A stretch of 64,000 nucleotides of DNA, taken from the NCBI RefSeq assembly GCF_000025545.1, contig NC_013889.1, forward strand, positions 2,659,501-2,723,500. Reading direction: 5' to 3'. The stretch comes from Thioalkalivibrio sp. K90mix (GTDB taxonomy: Bacteria; Pseudomonadota; Gammaproteobacteria; Ectothiorhodospirales; Ectothiorhodospiraceae). Shown here piece by piece: positions 41,884 through 50,843 of this stretch. The notes beneath the pieces are model-generated. The model did not search any database. It was not told the origin of the DNA and was given only the letters and a program-made list of their open reading frames with translations. Position 1 is the first letter of the stretch, and every line of letters starts with the position of its first letter. Both the position numbers and the translations under genes were made by a program.

Positions 41884-43899
41884 CTACAAGCGGAACTGGG
41901 CCAGTGCCTGCTGGATCTCGCGTTCCACCTGCTTGAGCTCGTCGGAGGCCGCACTGACCCGATCCGCCGTATTGGCCGACTGGTCCGCCCCGTCGGAGAT
42001 CTGCACGATATTGCGGTTGATGTCCTCGACCACGGTGCTCTGCTGACGCGCGGCAACCGCGATCTGGTCAGTCATCTCGACGATCGTGGTCACCGACTGC
42101 CGAATCTGCTGCAGGGCCCCGTTCACTTCGGCGGTGTGCTCCATGGTGGTCTCGGCCTCGTCCTGGCCGTGCTCCATGGCCTTCACCGCGCTGCTGGTGG
42201 CGGTCTGCAGGCGCGAGATCATGCTCTCGATCTCGTCGGTGGACTCCTGCGTGCGGGTCGCCAGCTTGCGCACCTCGTCGGCCACCACCGCAAACCCGCG
42301 GCCATGCTCGCCGGCACGGGCGGCCTCGATCGCCGCGTTCAGTGCGAGCAGGTTGGTCTGCTCCGCCACGCCACGGATCACCTCGAGGATGGTGCCGATC
42401 TGCTTGGAGTCTTCACCCAGCTTGGCGACCGTACCGGCGGCCTGCTCGACCGTGCCCAGCAGGGAGGACATGGACTCGATGTTCTTCTCCATCACGTCGG
42501 CGCCGTTGTTCACCGCGCCGCTGGCCTCCTGCCCGGCCTGGGAGGTGGCGTCGGTGTTGCGCGCGATCTCCTCGGCGCTGCTTTGAAGCTCGTTGATTGC
42601 GGTGGCGACGCGTTCGGTCTCGTCGCGCTGACGCGAGACCACCTCGCGGGCCTGATAGGCCTCCTGATTCAGGTTCTCGGTGGCCCGGTTCAGCGTCTCG
42701 GTCCCGCTGCGGGCATTGCCGATCGCCTGCGCAATCTTGTCGGTGAAGCGGTTGAACGCGCGCCCCAGCTGGGCAGTCTCCAGCAGGCCGTTCTCGTCCA
42801 GGCGACGGCTGAGGTCGCCATCGCCGTCGGCGATCTCTTCCAGCGCTTCGGTCGAGTGGGCCAGCGCACGGCGTACCACCAGGATGATGAACACCGCGCC
42901 GGCCACACCCAGGATCACGCCGATCAGCGCCAGCACGCCCTGCGTCACCTGGGTATTGCGCATGGTCGCGGTCAGCTCGGCGGCGGACACTTCGGCACGG
43001 CCGGTGATGCGCTCGGACAACTGCTGCAGTTCATTACGTGCCTCGAAGATCACGGGGCCGACCTCGGTACGGATCAGGAATGCGTCCTGCAGGGCCTCCT
43101 CGCTGCCGTGGATACGAACGATGTCCTGGATCGCGCTATCCAGATCGTTCAGAAGCCCTTCGAAGTCCTCGACCGCGATCTGTTGCTCGAAGTCGAGCTC
43201 GTCGTACTGCTCCAGGAGCCGCGCCAGGACGTCATGGGTCTGCCCGAGATAAAGGCGCAGGTTCTGCTCGAAGGAGTCATCACGAAACGCGATGAAACCG
43301 CGCAGGTTCGAGGTGATCTGCAAAAGGTTGGTGCGCAGGCTGTAGAAATCGCCGAGACGCTCGAACGAGCGCTGGAAGCGTGCCCGCGCCATCTCCTCGT
43401 CGATCATGGTGCTGGTCAGCTGGGTCATCTGCATGGTTGCCGGATTGGCACGCGAGTTGGCGACACCCTGGGCCGGCATGTTCTGGGCCACGTCCTCGGC
43501 CACTTCAATCAGACGGTCACGGTGCGCGGCAAAGCCATCGATGTTCGCGCGCACCTGTTCCGCAGAGGCACTCAGCTCATCCGAGCCCCGCACGACCGGA
43601 TCGTTGACCAGGGCATCCATGGCGACGTCCAGCTCGTCCATCGCGTTCAGCCAGGCGTCGCGGTGCTCCTCTTCCTCGCTCATCAGGTAGAAGCCCAGAA
43701 AGGCGGCACTCTCCTGCAACAGCTGCTCCACCTCATTGACGCGCGCCACGGCCGGATAGTCGGACTGGGTCAATTCGGCCACGCCCTGTCCGCCCACATT
43801 CAGGGCACGCAGCGCCAGCAGCGAATTGATGATCAGGATCGCGACGACCAGCCCGAAGCCGGCGATCAGCAGCCCCCGAATGGAGAGTTTGTCCAGCAT
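41884..43899 (-). CDS. Methyl-accepting chemotaxis protein
   Basis: A 671-residue chemoreceptor. A first membrane helix ([24 protein letters not shown]), a large helical periplasmic domain (about residues 35-300), a second helix ([22 protein letters not shown]), HAMP ([17 protein letters not shown]...FNRFTDKI) and the cytoplasmic coiled coil with the conserved tip [19 protein letters not shown]...[12 protein letters not shown]. Methylation-region glutamines/glutamates flank the tip. No C-terminal CheR pentapeptide is seen. The ATG at 43899 gives a normal short cytoplasmic N-terminus; a possible sigma-28 promoter at 43992-44018 supports this over an in-frame ATG at 43986. The ligand is unknown. 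Confidence 0.93.
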   Translation of the reverse strand: MLDKLSIRGLLIAGFGLVVAILIINSLLALRALNVGGQGVAELTQSDYPAVARVNEVEQLLQESAAFLGFYLMSEEEEHRDAWLNAMDELDVAMDALVNDPVVRGSDELSASAEQVRANIDGFAAHRDRLIEVAEDVAQNMPAQGVANSRANPATMQMTQLTSTMIDEEMARARFQRSFERLGDFYSLRTNLLQITSNLRGFIAFRDDSFEQNLRLYLGQTHDVLARLLEQYDELDFEQQIAVEDFEGLLNDLDSAIQDIVRIHGSEEALQDAFLIRTEVGPVIFEARNELQQLSERITGRAEVSAAELTATMRNTQVTQGVLALIGVILGVAGAVFIILVVRRALAHSTEALEEIADGDGDLSRRLDENGLLETAQLGRAFNRFTDKIAQAIGNARSGTETLNRATENLNQEAYQAREVVSRQRDETERVATAINELQSSAEEIARNTDATSQAGQEASGAVNNGADVMEKNIESMSSLLGTVEQAAGTVAKLGEDSKQIGTILEVIRGVAEQTNLLALNAAIEAARAGEHGRGFAVVADEVRKLATRTQESTDEIESMISRLQTATSSAVKAMEHGQDEAETTMEHTAEVNGALQQIRQSVTTIVEMTDQIAVAARQQSTVVEDINRNIVQISDGADQSANTADRVSAASDELKQVEREIQQALAQFRL

Positions 43900-43991
43900 G
43901 GTGTTGACTCCTTCCTTCGCGCCTTCTGCCGGGCGCATGCCATCACGTGCAAGCGGGTCATTCCGCTGCCTGTAGAGACGATTCATCCCCT

Positions 43992-44018
43992 GTTACGGCC
44001 GCATTCCCCTGAAGTTGA
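43992..44018 (-). promoter_or_regulatory. Possible sigma-28 (FliA) promoter of the chemoreceptor gene
   Basis: On the minus strand TCAA, 15 bases, then GCCGTAAC; the FliA consensus is TAAA-N15-GCCGATAA (TCAA at -35 in some gammaproteobacteria). The -10 matches well only in GCCG and the following TAA. Position (about 95 bases before the chosen ATG) and the nature of the gene make it plausible. Confidence 0.4.
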
Positions 44019-44065
44019 GCCCGGCCGTTTTGAGAATCCCATCACACCGGATGACGCGGAAAGGA

Positions 44066-45979
44066 TCAGGGTGATTCCAGCGCCTCCCAGCGCTCGTAAG
44101 CCGCCGCCAGGTCACGTTCGACCTGTTCCAGCCGGGCCTGCATCTCGCGCACCCGCTCGCCATCGCGCAGCACCTCCGGGTCCGACAGGGCCTCGGCCAG
44201 TGACTGGTGTTCGTTTTCCAGTGCCTCGATCCGGCCCGGCAGGGCCTCCAGTTCGCGTCCCTCCTTGTAAGAGAGTTTGCGGGCGCGGGGTGGTGGTTCC
44301 GGGGTCGCGGGCGTCGACTCGGACCGGGCCTCGGGTGCGGCAGGTGTCTCCCGGGTCCCGGTATCCGCTTCACGCGTGAGCAGGCGATGTGTCACGCGAG
44401 GGGGCAGGTCCGACCAGCCGCCGACGAACTCCTCGACCGTGCCATCCCCGGGCAGCACCAGCGTGCTGGTGGCGACATTGTCGAGGAAGGCGCGATCGTG
44501 GCTGACCACGATCACCGTGCCGGTGTACTCGATCAGCAGCTGCTCCAGCAGCTCGAGGGTCTCGACGTCCAGGTCGTTGGTGGGCTCGTCGAGGACCAGC
44601 AGATTGGCCGGGCGCAGGAACAGCTTGGCCAGCAACAACCGGTTGCGCTCGCCACCGGACAGGGCCGATACGGGCTGGCGCGCGCGTTCCGGCGGAAACA
44701 GGAAGTCCCCGAGATAGCTCAGCACATGCCGGGTCTCGCCATTCACGGTGACGCGGTCGCGGCCCTCGCCGACCGCATCCTGCACGGTGGTCGTCTCGTC
44801 GAGACGCGCGCGGGCCTGGTCGAAATAGGCGATCTCGAGCTGGGTACCCAACTTCACCGTTCCGGCAAGCGGCTCCACCTGACCCAGCAGCCCGCGCAGC
44901 AGCGTGGTCTTGCCGGCGCCATTGGGTCCGACGATGCCGAGGGCGTCGCCACGCTGTAGCAGCAGATTGACGTCACGCGCCACCGGCATGTCGTCATAGC
45001 CGAAGTCCGCGTGCTCCGCCTCGATCACCAGACGCCCGGAACGCTGCTCGGGCGACAGTTGCATTCGCACCTGCCCCCCGCGCTCGCGTCGCTCGGCGCG
45101 CTTCTTGCGCAGGGCCTGCAGGGCGCGCACCCGGCCCTCGTTGCGCGTACGCCGCGCCTTGATGCCCTGGCGGATCCAGGTCTCCTCCTGCGCCAGCTTG
45201 CGATCGAACTCGGCGCGCTGACGCGCCTCGACCTCCAGACGCTCGGCCTGGCGCGTGCGGAAGGCCTCGATCGAGGGCGGATGCTCGTACACCTGGCCGC
45301 GGTCCAGCTCCAGGATGCGGGTGGCCACCTGTTCCATGAACTGGCGGTCATGGCTGATGAACACCACCGTGAGCCCGCTCCCGCGCAGGAACTCCTCCAG
45401 CCAGCGGATCGCGGCGACATCCAGGTGGTTGGTCGGCTCGTCCAGCAGCAACAGCTGCGGTTCGCACACCAGCTCGCGCGCCAGCCAGACGCGGCGCTTG
45501 AGCCCGCCGGAGAGCGCGGCGAAACCGGCCTCGGGGTCAAGTTCCAGGCGCGAAAGCGTCGTTTCGACCCGGTTCTGCAGGCTCCAGCCGTCGATCGCCT
45601 CCAGCCGGGCCTGGACCGGGCCCATCTTCTCCAGGGCCTCGGCATCACCACCCGCGGCGGCCTGGCTCAAGTGATGAAAACGCTCCAGCAACTGCCCGGC
45701 CTCACCCAGCCCCTCGGCGACCACATCGAACACCGTGCCGTCGACCCCGGGTGGCAGCTCCTGGGTCAAGTATGCGGTCGTCAGGCCGTCCTGGCGGACC
45801 ACCTCGCCCGAGTCCGGCTGGATCGCACCCGCGATCACCTTGAGCAGGGTGGACTTGCCCTCGCCGTTGCGCCCGGCCACCGCCACGCGTTCACCGGGCT
45901 CCAGGCTCAGGTTGAGGCCGTCCAGCAGGGGGGCCATGCCGTAGGCCAGGTGGATATCGCGCAGGGTCAGCAGAGCCAT
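44066..45979 (-). CDS. uup: ABC-F family ATPase Uup
   Basis: A 637-residue cytoplasmic protein with two ABC domains and no membrane part. First site: AGRNGEGKSTLLK (residues 35-47) and LSGGLKRRVWLA; second: GPNGAGKTTLLRG and LSGGERNRLLLAKLF. The linker between them is the Arg/Glu-rich ABC-F P-site region, and the C-terminus is a coiled coil (LSYKEGRELEALPGRIEALE...ERWEALE) that marks Uup and binds DNA in E. coli. It acts at ribosomes and influences precise transposon excision. A repeat element is inserted ten bases upstream of the ATG; no Shine-Dalgarno is visible, before or after removing the element in thought. Confidence 0.93.
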   Translation of the reverse strand: MALLTLRDIHLAYGMAPLLDGLNLSLEPGERVAVAGRNGEGKSTLLKVIAGAIQPDSGEVVRQDGLTTAYLTQELPPGVDGTVFDVVAEGLGEAGQLLERFHHLSQAAAGGDAEALEKMGPVQARLEAIDGWSLQNRVETTLSRLELDPEAGFAALSGGLKRRVWLARELVCEPQLLLLDEPTNHLDVAAIRWLEEFLRGSGLTVVFISHDRQFMEQVATRILELDRGQVYEHPPSIEAFRTRQAERLEVEARQRAEFDRKLAQEETWIRQGIKARRTRNEGRVRALQALRKKRAERRERGGQVRMQLSPEQRSGRLVIEAEHADFGYDDMPVARDVNLLLQRGDALGIVGPNGAGKTTLLRGLLGQVEPLAGTVKLGTQLEIAYFDQARARLDETTTVQDAVGEGRDRVTVNGETRHVLSYLGDFLFPPERARQPVSALSGGERNRLLLAKLFLRPANLLVLDEPTNDLDVETLELLEQLLIEYTGTVIVVSHDRAFLDNVATSTLVLPGDGTVEEFVGGWSDLPPRVTHRLLTREADTGTRETPAAPEARSESTPATPEPPPRARKLSYKEGRELEALPGRIEALENEHQSLAEALSDPEVLRDGERVREMQARLEQVERDLAAAYERWEALESP

Positions 45980-45985
45980 CGAGAT

Positions 45986-46288
45986 CTAGGGAAACACTGA
46001 TTCATGTACACGCTCGCGCTCGAGTCGCTTTTGCGTGCGAACAAGGCGCGGTGACCGCCGTGCAGTCATTCTGCACAAGGGAGCCGCAACGCAGTGCGCA
46101 CGCAAAAGCGGCCGAGCCCCTTCGTCCATTAAGTTGTGGGGTTGGCACCCCAGGTTCCCCGATCCGGCGTTGCGCCCCGAACCAGTCAAGAACGGGCGGG
46201 TAGAACCACTACCCGCTGCACGACGCGCCTTGTCTCGGACAACCTGGGGTACCAACGCGAGTGTGTACATGAATCAGTGTTTCCCTAG
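45986..46288. mobile_element. Transposase-less inverted-repeat element, copy 2 (MITE-like), with CTAG duplications
   Basis: The element is 45990-46284 (295 bp), starting GGAAACACTGATTCATGTAC and ending with the matching inverted repeat over about 30 bases. CTAG flanks it on both sides (45986-45989, 46285-46288). It is colinear with copy 1: same TCGCTTTTGCGTGCGAACAAGG stretch, same GTGCAG-TCATT-CTGCAC hairpin, same GCGGGTAG/CTACCCGC hairpin. Stem sequences differ from copy 1 but remain paired, e.g. GTTGGCACCCCAGGTT with AACCTGGGGTACCAAC. It lies between uup and the universal stress gene and covers nearly the whole gap (45980-46381); the remaining 93 bases on the right hold a hairpin and nothing else that I can see. 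Confidence 0.85.
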
Positions 46289-46300
46289 AGAAATCCAGTT

Positions 46301-46323
46301 GAAGAGCCCGGCAAACGCCGGGC
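46301..46323 (-). terminator. Possible terminator downstream of the universal stress gene
   Basis: On the minus strand GCCCGGC-GTTT-GCCGGGC followed by TCTTC. The stem is strong, but the T-tract is poor, so termination efficiency is uncertain. It lies about 60 bases after the stress-protein stop and before the inserted element. Confidence 0.35.
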
Positions 46324-46381
46324 GGAAGGGTTCAGGGGGAATCGTGAACCAGGGGGTGCGACCAGGGAAACAAATGCTTCC

Positions 46382-47230
46382 CTAGTCGTTGAGCTCCTTG
46401 ACCACCAGCACCGGGCAGTCGGCGCCGCCGATCACGCGCTCGGATACCGAACCCATCAGCAGACGCTTGAGGCCGGTGCGCCCGTGGCTGCCCACGACGA
46501 TCAGGTCACGGTTATCGCGCCGCGCCACGTCAATCAGGGTGACCTCGGCGCGGCCTTCCTCGAAGGTCGCGTCCGCCTGAAGGCCCTGCTCCCGGGCCTC
46601 GCCCTGCAGGCGCTGGATCGCATCGACACCCTCCTGGCGACGCTCCTCGCTCTGGCCGGGCACGGCGACCGAGGCGATAGTAATCGGCAACTGGCAATAG
46701 CCGGCGAGCTCGATCGCCGCACGCGCCGCCTGATCGCCCAGTTCGGAGCCGTCGGTCCCGACCAGCAACCCCCGGTGCGGCGCCTGCGCGCCCCGCGGAA
46801 CGACCATGACGTTACACGGCGCCGTGCCCACCACCTTGCGCGTCGCGTCGCCGACCATCAGACGTGCAAGATCGTTGCGGTCGCGGCGCCCGATCACGAT
46901 CAGTCCAGCCTTGTATTCCTCGGCGATCTTGACGATCTCCTGGTGCCGGTCCACCCCGTGACGCAGGATGGGCAGGGCATCAAGGCCCTGTTCGCGCGCC
47001 TTTTTCTCGAGCACGTCCAGGTCGCCCTGCGCGGTCACGCTCGCATCGTGGCTGCGCCGGGGCGACAGCGCGTCGTGTTGCGTATCGGTCGGAATGATAC
47101 GGGCGAGGATGAGCCGGGCCCCGCAACGCTGAGCCAGATCCAGGCCAACGGCCTCGGCCGACTCGCTGAACTCGGACCCGTCGGTCGCCAGCACGATGGT
47201 CTCGAAACGGCAAAGCGGGGCATCGGACAT
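46382..47230 (-). CDS. Tandem universal stress protein (two UspA domains)
   Basis: A 282-residue protein made of two UspA domains. Domain 1 (residues 8-145) starts FETIVLATDGSEFSESA and ends IVIGRRDRNDLARLMVGDATRKVV; domain 2 (150-280) starts GLLVGTDGSELGDQA and has the classical ATP motif GSHGRTGLKRLLMGSVSERV. The first domain deviates from G-x2-G-x9-G-S/T (GRRDRND...), so ATP may bind only in the second. Cytoplasmic stress protein of unclear molecular role. The ATG at 47230 is preceded by GGAGACG. It is divergent from the SLC13 permease gene. Confidence 0.9.
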   Translation of the reverse strand: MSDAPLCRFETIVLATDGSEFSESAEAVGLDLAQRCGARLILARIIPTDTQHDALSPRRSHDASVTAQGDLDVLEKKAREQGLDALPILRHGVDRHQEIVKIAEEYKAGLIVIGRRDRNDLARLMVGDATRKVVGTAPCNVMVVPRGAQAPHRGLLVGTDGSELGDQAARAAIELAGYCQLPITIASVAVPGQSEERRQEGVDAIQRLQGEAREQGLQADATFEEGRAEVTLIDVARRDNRDLIVVGSHGRTGLKRLLMGSVSERVIGGADCPVLVVKELND

Positions 47231-47480
47231 GGGGCGTCTCCCTGACGGTTTTCGTTCAGCATAACCGACCGGCCGGCGTACGACAGCCAGCGTCTCGCGA
47301 AAGGTCCAAACGGCCCGGTTTTTGCGTCCAACCGCCCGGGATGAAATAATCGCGCGCTTCCAAGGGGGAGCACCGGCGACGCCTCCCACGCCACTGGCTA
47401 CCGGCCAGGGCCGCTCGCCAGCCCCCTCAGCCCCGGCCCTGCACCGTCCGGTGCGGGTCTTCAGGACACGAAATCGATAC

Positions 47481-49319
47481 ATGGAAAACCTTACGCTGAC
47501 CACCGAGATGATCGTGGTGCTCGCGCTGCTGGCGTTCACCATCTTCCTGTTTGTGACGGAGGTCATCCGTGTGGACCTGGCTGCCATCTCGGTGATGGTG
47601 CTGCTCGGCCTGCTGACGCTGGTGCCCGGGCTCGGGCTGCTGGTCGCGCAGGACGAACTGTTCAGCGGTTTTGCCTCCAATGCGGTGATCGCGATCATCG
47701 CGGTGATGATCATCGGCGCCGGGCTCGACAAGACCGGCGTAATGCACAAGGTGGCCGCGTTCATCATGCGCGTGGGCGGTACCACCGAGAAGAGCATCAT
47801 TCCGACGGTCTCCGGTACCGTCGGCGTGATCTCGAGCTTCATGCAGAACATCGGCGCGGCCGCGCTGTTCATGCCGGTGATGAGCCGGATCTCCAGCCGC
47901 CTCGGGATACCACTGTCGCGCCTGCTGATGCCCATGGGTTTCGCCGCGATCGTCGGCGGCACCATCACCCTGGTCGGTTCCAGCCCGCTGATCCTGCTGA
48001 ACGACCTGCTGCCATCGAACATGGAGCCCTTCCAGCTGTTCGACGTGACCCCGATTGGCCTCGCGCTGCTCGCCACCACCATCGTCTACTTCGTGGTGCT
48101 GGGCCGTTTCGTACTGCCATCGGTCAAGTCCAAGTCCGCGCAGCGCGAGAGCGCCCAGGAGTACTTCCAGCGGGTCTACGGCCTGTCCTACGAGATCCAC
48201 GAGGTCTTCGTGCCTGAGAAGGACCCGCTGGTGGGCCGCACCGTGGCCGAGATCGAGCGCGAGACCGGGATCGCGATCGTCGGCACCTACGTGCGCGACG
48301 AGCTGCGCATGGCCCCCTGGACCGGCTACGAGATCCAGGCCAACTCGCACCTGGCCGTGCTCGCCAGCCCCGAGCGCATGGAAAAGCTGTGCGAGGGCAC
48401 GCGCAAGCGGCCGACCACCCGCCTCGACGTATTCGCGAATGCGCTGGACACCAGCCGCTCCGGGGTGGCCGAGGTCGCCATCGCGCCAGGGTCCAATCTC
48501 GCCGGCAAGACCGTCACCGAACTGGCCATGCGCCAGACCTATGGCCTGTCAGTGATGCGAATCCAGCGCGGCAGCGAGACCTTCGGCGAGGGCCTGCGTG
48601 ACATCCCACTGGAGATCGGCGACATCCTGGTCGTGCACTGCACCTGGGAGTCACTGGCGCGCCTGGACAAGGATCGCGATTTTGTCGTGATCACTTCCGA
48701 CTACCCGCGCGAGGAACTGCGTCCTTCCAAGGTCCCGCATGCGCTGTTCTTCCTGGCGCTCACGGTGGGCCTGATCCTGTTCACCGACCTGATGCTGTCG
48801 GTCGCGCTGCTGACCGGCGCACTGGGCATGATCCTGACCGGCGTGATCAGCCTCGACGACGCCTACCGCTCGGTCAGCTGGAAGACCGTGTTCCTGCTGG
48901 CCTCGCTGATACCGCTGGGGATGGCGGTGGAGAACACCGGCACCGCCGCCTGGATTGCGCAGAACACGCTGGAGCTGCTGGGGACCGTCCCGCCCTGGGT
49001 GCTGCAGGCGACGATCTTCGCGCTGGCCACGTTCTTTACGCTGGTGATGTCCAATGTCGGCGCGACCGTGCTGCTGGTCCCGCTGGCGATCAACTTCGCG
49101 GTCGCCGCCCAGGCGGCGGGTATGGAGGCCGACCCGCGCGTTTTCGCGCTGACCGTGGCGATCGCCACCTCGAATTCCTTCCTGATCCCGACCCACCAGG
49201 TGAACGCCCTGATCATGGGCCCCGGTGGTTACCGGGTGAAGGACTATATGAAGGCGGGTGGCATCATGACAATCCTGTTTGCCGTGGTCGCCATGTTCAT
49301 GCTCAACCTGATTTTCTAG
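47481..49319 (+). CDS. SLC13/DASS-family permease with RCK_C domains
   Basis: A 612-residue inner-membrane protein. Hydrophobic helices occupy about residues 1-205 and 400-612, with family-like segments NAVIAIIAVMIIGAGLDKTGV and NVGATVLLVPLAINFA. Between them lie two RCK_C (TrkA-C) regulatory domains (about 215-390), as in FEVPEKDP...GRTVAEIERETGIAIV and LAGKTVTELAMRQTYGLSVMRIQRG. Such proteins move sulfate, thiosulfate, dicarboxylates or related anions, often with sodium; the exact substrate is not readable. It lies 48 bases upstream of phosphoribulokinase on the same strand, so an anion linked to autotrophic growth is an attractive but unproven inference. Confidence 0.85.
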   Translation: MENLTLTTEMIVVLALLAFTIFLFVTEVIRVDLAAISVMVLLGLLTLVPGLGLLVAQDELFSGFASNAVIAIIAVMIIGAGLDKTGVMHKVAAFIMRVGGTTEKSIIPTVSGTVGVISSFMQNIGAAALFMPVMSRISSRLGIPLSRLLMPMGFAAIVGGTITLVGSSPLILLNDLLPSNMEPFQLFDVTPIGLALLATTIVYFVVLGRFVLPSVKSKSAQRESAQEYFQRVYGLSYEIHEVFVPEKDPLVGRTVAEIERETGIAIVGTYVRDELRMAPWTGYEIQANSHLAVLASPERMEKLCEGTRKRPTTRLDVFANALDTSRSGVAEVAIAPGSNLAGKTVTELAMRQTYGLSVMRIQRGSETFGEGLRDIPLEIGDILVVHCTWESLARLDKDRDFVVITSDYPREELRPSKVPHALFFLALTVGLILFTDLMLSVALLTGALGMILTGVISLDDAYRSVSWKTVFLLASLIPLGMAVENTGTAAWIAQNTLELLGTVPPWVLQATIFALATFFTLVMSNVGATVLLVPLAINFAVAAQAAGMEADPRVFALTVAIATSNSFLIPTHQVNALIMGPGGYRVKDYMKAGGIMTILFAVVAMFMLNLIF

Positions 49320-49367
49320 ACTCCCTTTCCACCACCTTTGCGCAACCCGTTTGCAAGGAGAAATCCC

Positions 49368-50258
49368 ATGTCCCAGAAGCATCCCGTAATTGCGGTGACC
49401 GGTTCCTCGGGGGCCGGCACCTCCACCGTCAAGCGCTCGTTCGAGTCGATCTTCCGTCGCGAACAGATCAACCCGGTCGTCATCGAGGGCGACAGCTTCC
49501 ATCGCTATGACCGCAAGGCGATGAAGGAGGCCATGAAGAAGGCCGCCGACGAAGGCAATCAGCATTTCTCGCATTTCGGTCCCGAGGCCAACCTGTTCGA
49601 TCGCATCGAGGATCTGTTCAAGACCTATGGCGAGACCGGCCAGGGCCAGAAGCGCTACTACCTGCACTCCGACGAGGAAGCCGCCGCCCACAACGAGCGT
49701 CTCGGCACCAACCTCGGCCCGGGCGAGTTCACCCCCTGGGAAGAGATCCAGCCGGGTACCGACCTGATGTTCTACGAAGGCCTGCACGGCCTGGTCGTGA
49801 ACGGTGAAGTAAATGCCGCGCAGCACGTGGATCTGGGCATCGGCGTGGTGCCGATTGTGAACCTCGAGTGGATCCAGAAGATCTTCCGCGACAACGCCGA
49901 GCGCGGCTATTCCGCCGAGGCCATTGTGGACACGATCCTGCGCCGCATGCCGGACTACGTGAACTACATCACCCCGCAGTTCGGCCACACCGACATCAAC
50001 TTCCAGCGCGTGCCGACGGTGGACACCTCCAACCCGTTCATCGCCCGCGACATCCCCACCCCGGACGAAAGCATGGTGGTGATCCGCTTCAGGGAGCCGA
50101 AGAAGTTCGGCGTGGACTTCCCCTACCTGCTGAACATGCTGCCCGATTCCTTCATGTCCCGGCCCAACACCATCGTGGTGCCCGGCGGCAAGATGAGCTT
50201 CGCGATGGAGGTCATCCTCGCGCCGATCATCCACGACATGCTGGCGCGTCGCGGCTGA
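49368..50258 (+). CDS. prkB: Phosphoribulokinase
   Basis: A 296-residue proteobacterial-type PRK. The P-loop is VTGSSGAGTSTVKR (residues 10-23), followed by EGDSFHRYDRKAMK and FYEGLHGLVV. It phosphorylates ribulose 5-phosphate to the Rubisco substrate RuBP, so the organism very likely fixes CO2 by the Calvin cycle. The ATG at 49368 has AAGGAG upstream. No Rubisco, cbbR or other Calvin gene is in the window; the neighbour upstream is the SLC13 permease. A strong terminator follows at 50284. The class is the short proteobacterial one that lacks the thioredoxin-regulated cysteines of plants. Confidence 0.96.
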   Translation: MSQKHPVIAVTGSSGAGTSTVKRSFESIFRREQINPVVIEGDSFHRYDRKAMKEAMKKAADEGNQHFSHFGPEANLFDRIEDLFKTYGETGQGQKRYYLHSDEEAAAHNERLGTNLGPGEFTPWEEIQPGTDLMFYEGLHGLVVNGEVNAAQHVDLGIGVVPIVNLEWIQKIFRDNAERGYSAEAIVDTILRRMPDYVNYITPQFGHTDINFQRVPTVDTSNPFIARDIPTPDESMVVIRFREPKKFGVDFPYLLNMLPDSFMSRPNTIVVPGGKMSFAMEVILAPIIHDMLARRG

Positions 50259-50283
50259 GCACAAGCGCTCCGGAAGTTCCCCT

Positions 50284-50308
50284 AGCCCCGCTCCGGCGGG
50301 GCTTTTTT
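50284..50308 (+). terminator. Rho-independent terminator after phosphoribulokinase
   Basis: AGCCCCGC-TCCG-GCGGGGCT followed by TTTTT. Eight-base GC stem with tetraloop, 26 bases after the prkB stop; it closes the SLC13-prkB unit. Confidence 0.9.
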
Positions 50309-50367
50309 GTGGCTGCAGGCGTTTGGGCTAGCATTCCGGCGATCCTGCAAAGACCGATGGAGTTGCC

Positions 50368-50826
50368 GTGTTCGGAGTGTTCGGGCCGCGCCCCGCGCAA
50401 CAGATGGAACGCTTTCGCAGCCGCTACACCGGCCGCTCGCTGATCGTGCATCAGGGCTTCGAGGGCGACTGGCTGGAGGAGCTGCTGAAGCAGCCCGGCG
50501 GCGGCGGGCACTTCCGCATCGACAGCCGCCGCCTGCCGGCGCGGCGTCCCACGCCGATCGAGTGGCTGGTACAGACCCATGTGCTGCCACTGGCGCTGCC
50601 CCAGCCGCTTTATCTGGACGTCCGCGAGGACGCAATCCTCGCGCGCCACCTGATGCGGGGCGAGCGTGCGGTCCACCCCTCCGAGATCGCCTGGTTCCTG
50701 GAGGAGCTGGACACCCGCCACCATGCCCGCCTGGAGTTCGCGGAGAACGACCGGATGACCATCCGGCGCGGCATCCCCGAAACCGACAACGAGGCCCTCA
50801 GCATGCTGGAGCAGCTAGGGCTGTGA
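50368..50826 (+). CDS. Uncharacterised 152-residue protein
   Basis: Not recognised. The chain is soluble, with no signal or membrane segment, rich in Arg/Leu/Pro. Readable features are a start MFGVFGPRPAQQMERFRSRY, a hydrophobic middle (PIEWLVQTHVLPLALPQPLYLDV) and a likely helix near the end (PSEIAWFLEELDTRHHARLEF). The GTG start is preceded by GGAG at seven bases. It follows the prkB terminator and precedes the FIST gene by 17 bases, so it is probably co-transcribed with it. The high third-position GC of its codons supports a real gene. Confidence 0.7.
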   Translation: MFGVFGPRPAQQMERFRSRYTGRSLIVHQGFEGDWLEELLKQPGGGGHFRIDSRRLPARRPTPIEWLVQTHVLPLALPQPLYLDVREDAILARHLMRGERAVHPSEIAWFLEELDTRHHARLEFAENDRMTIRRGIPETDNEALSMLEQLGL

Positions 50827-50843
50827 CGGAACCAAGGACCCCG

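Noticed and set aside
46364-46386. AGGGAA...TTCCCT hairpin at the end of the universal stress gene, similar to the tips of the repeat element
   Set aside because: Only six bases pair, and the GATT part of the element tip is missing; too short to call a mobile-element remnant or terminator.
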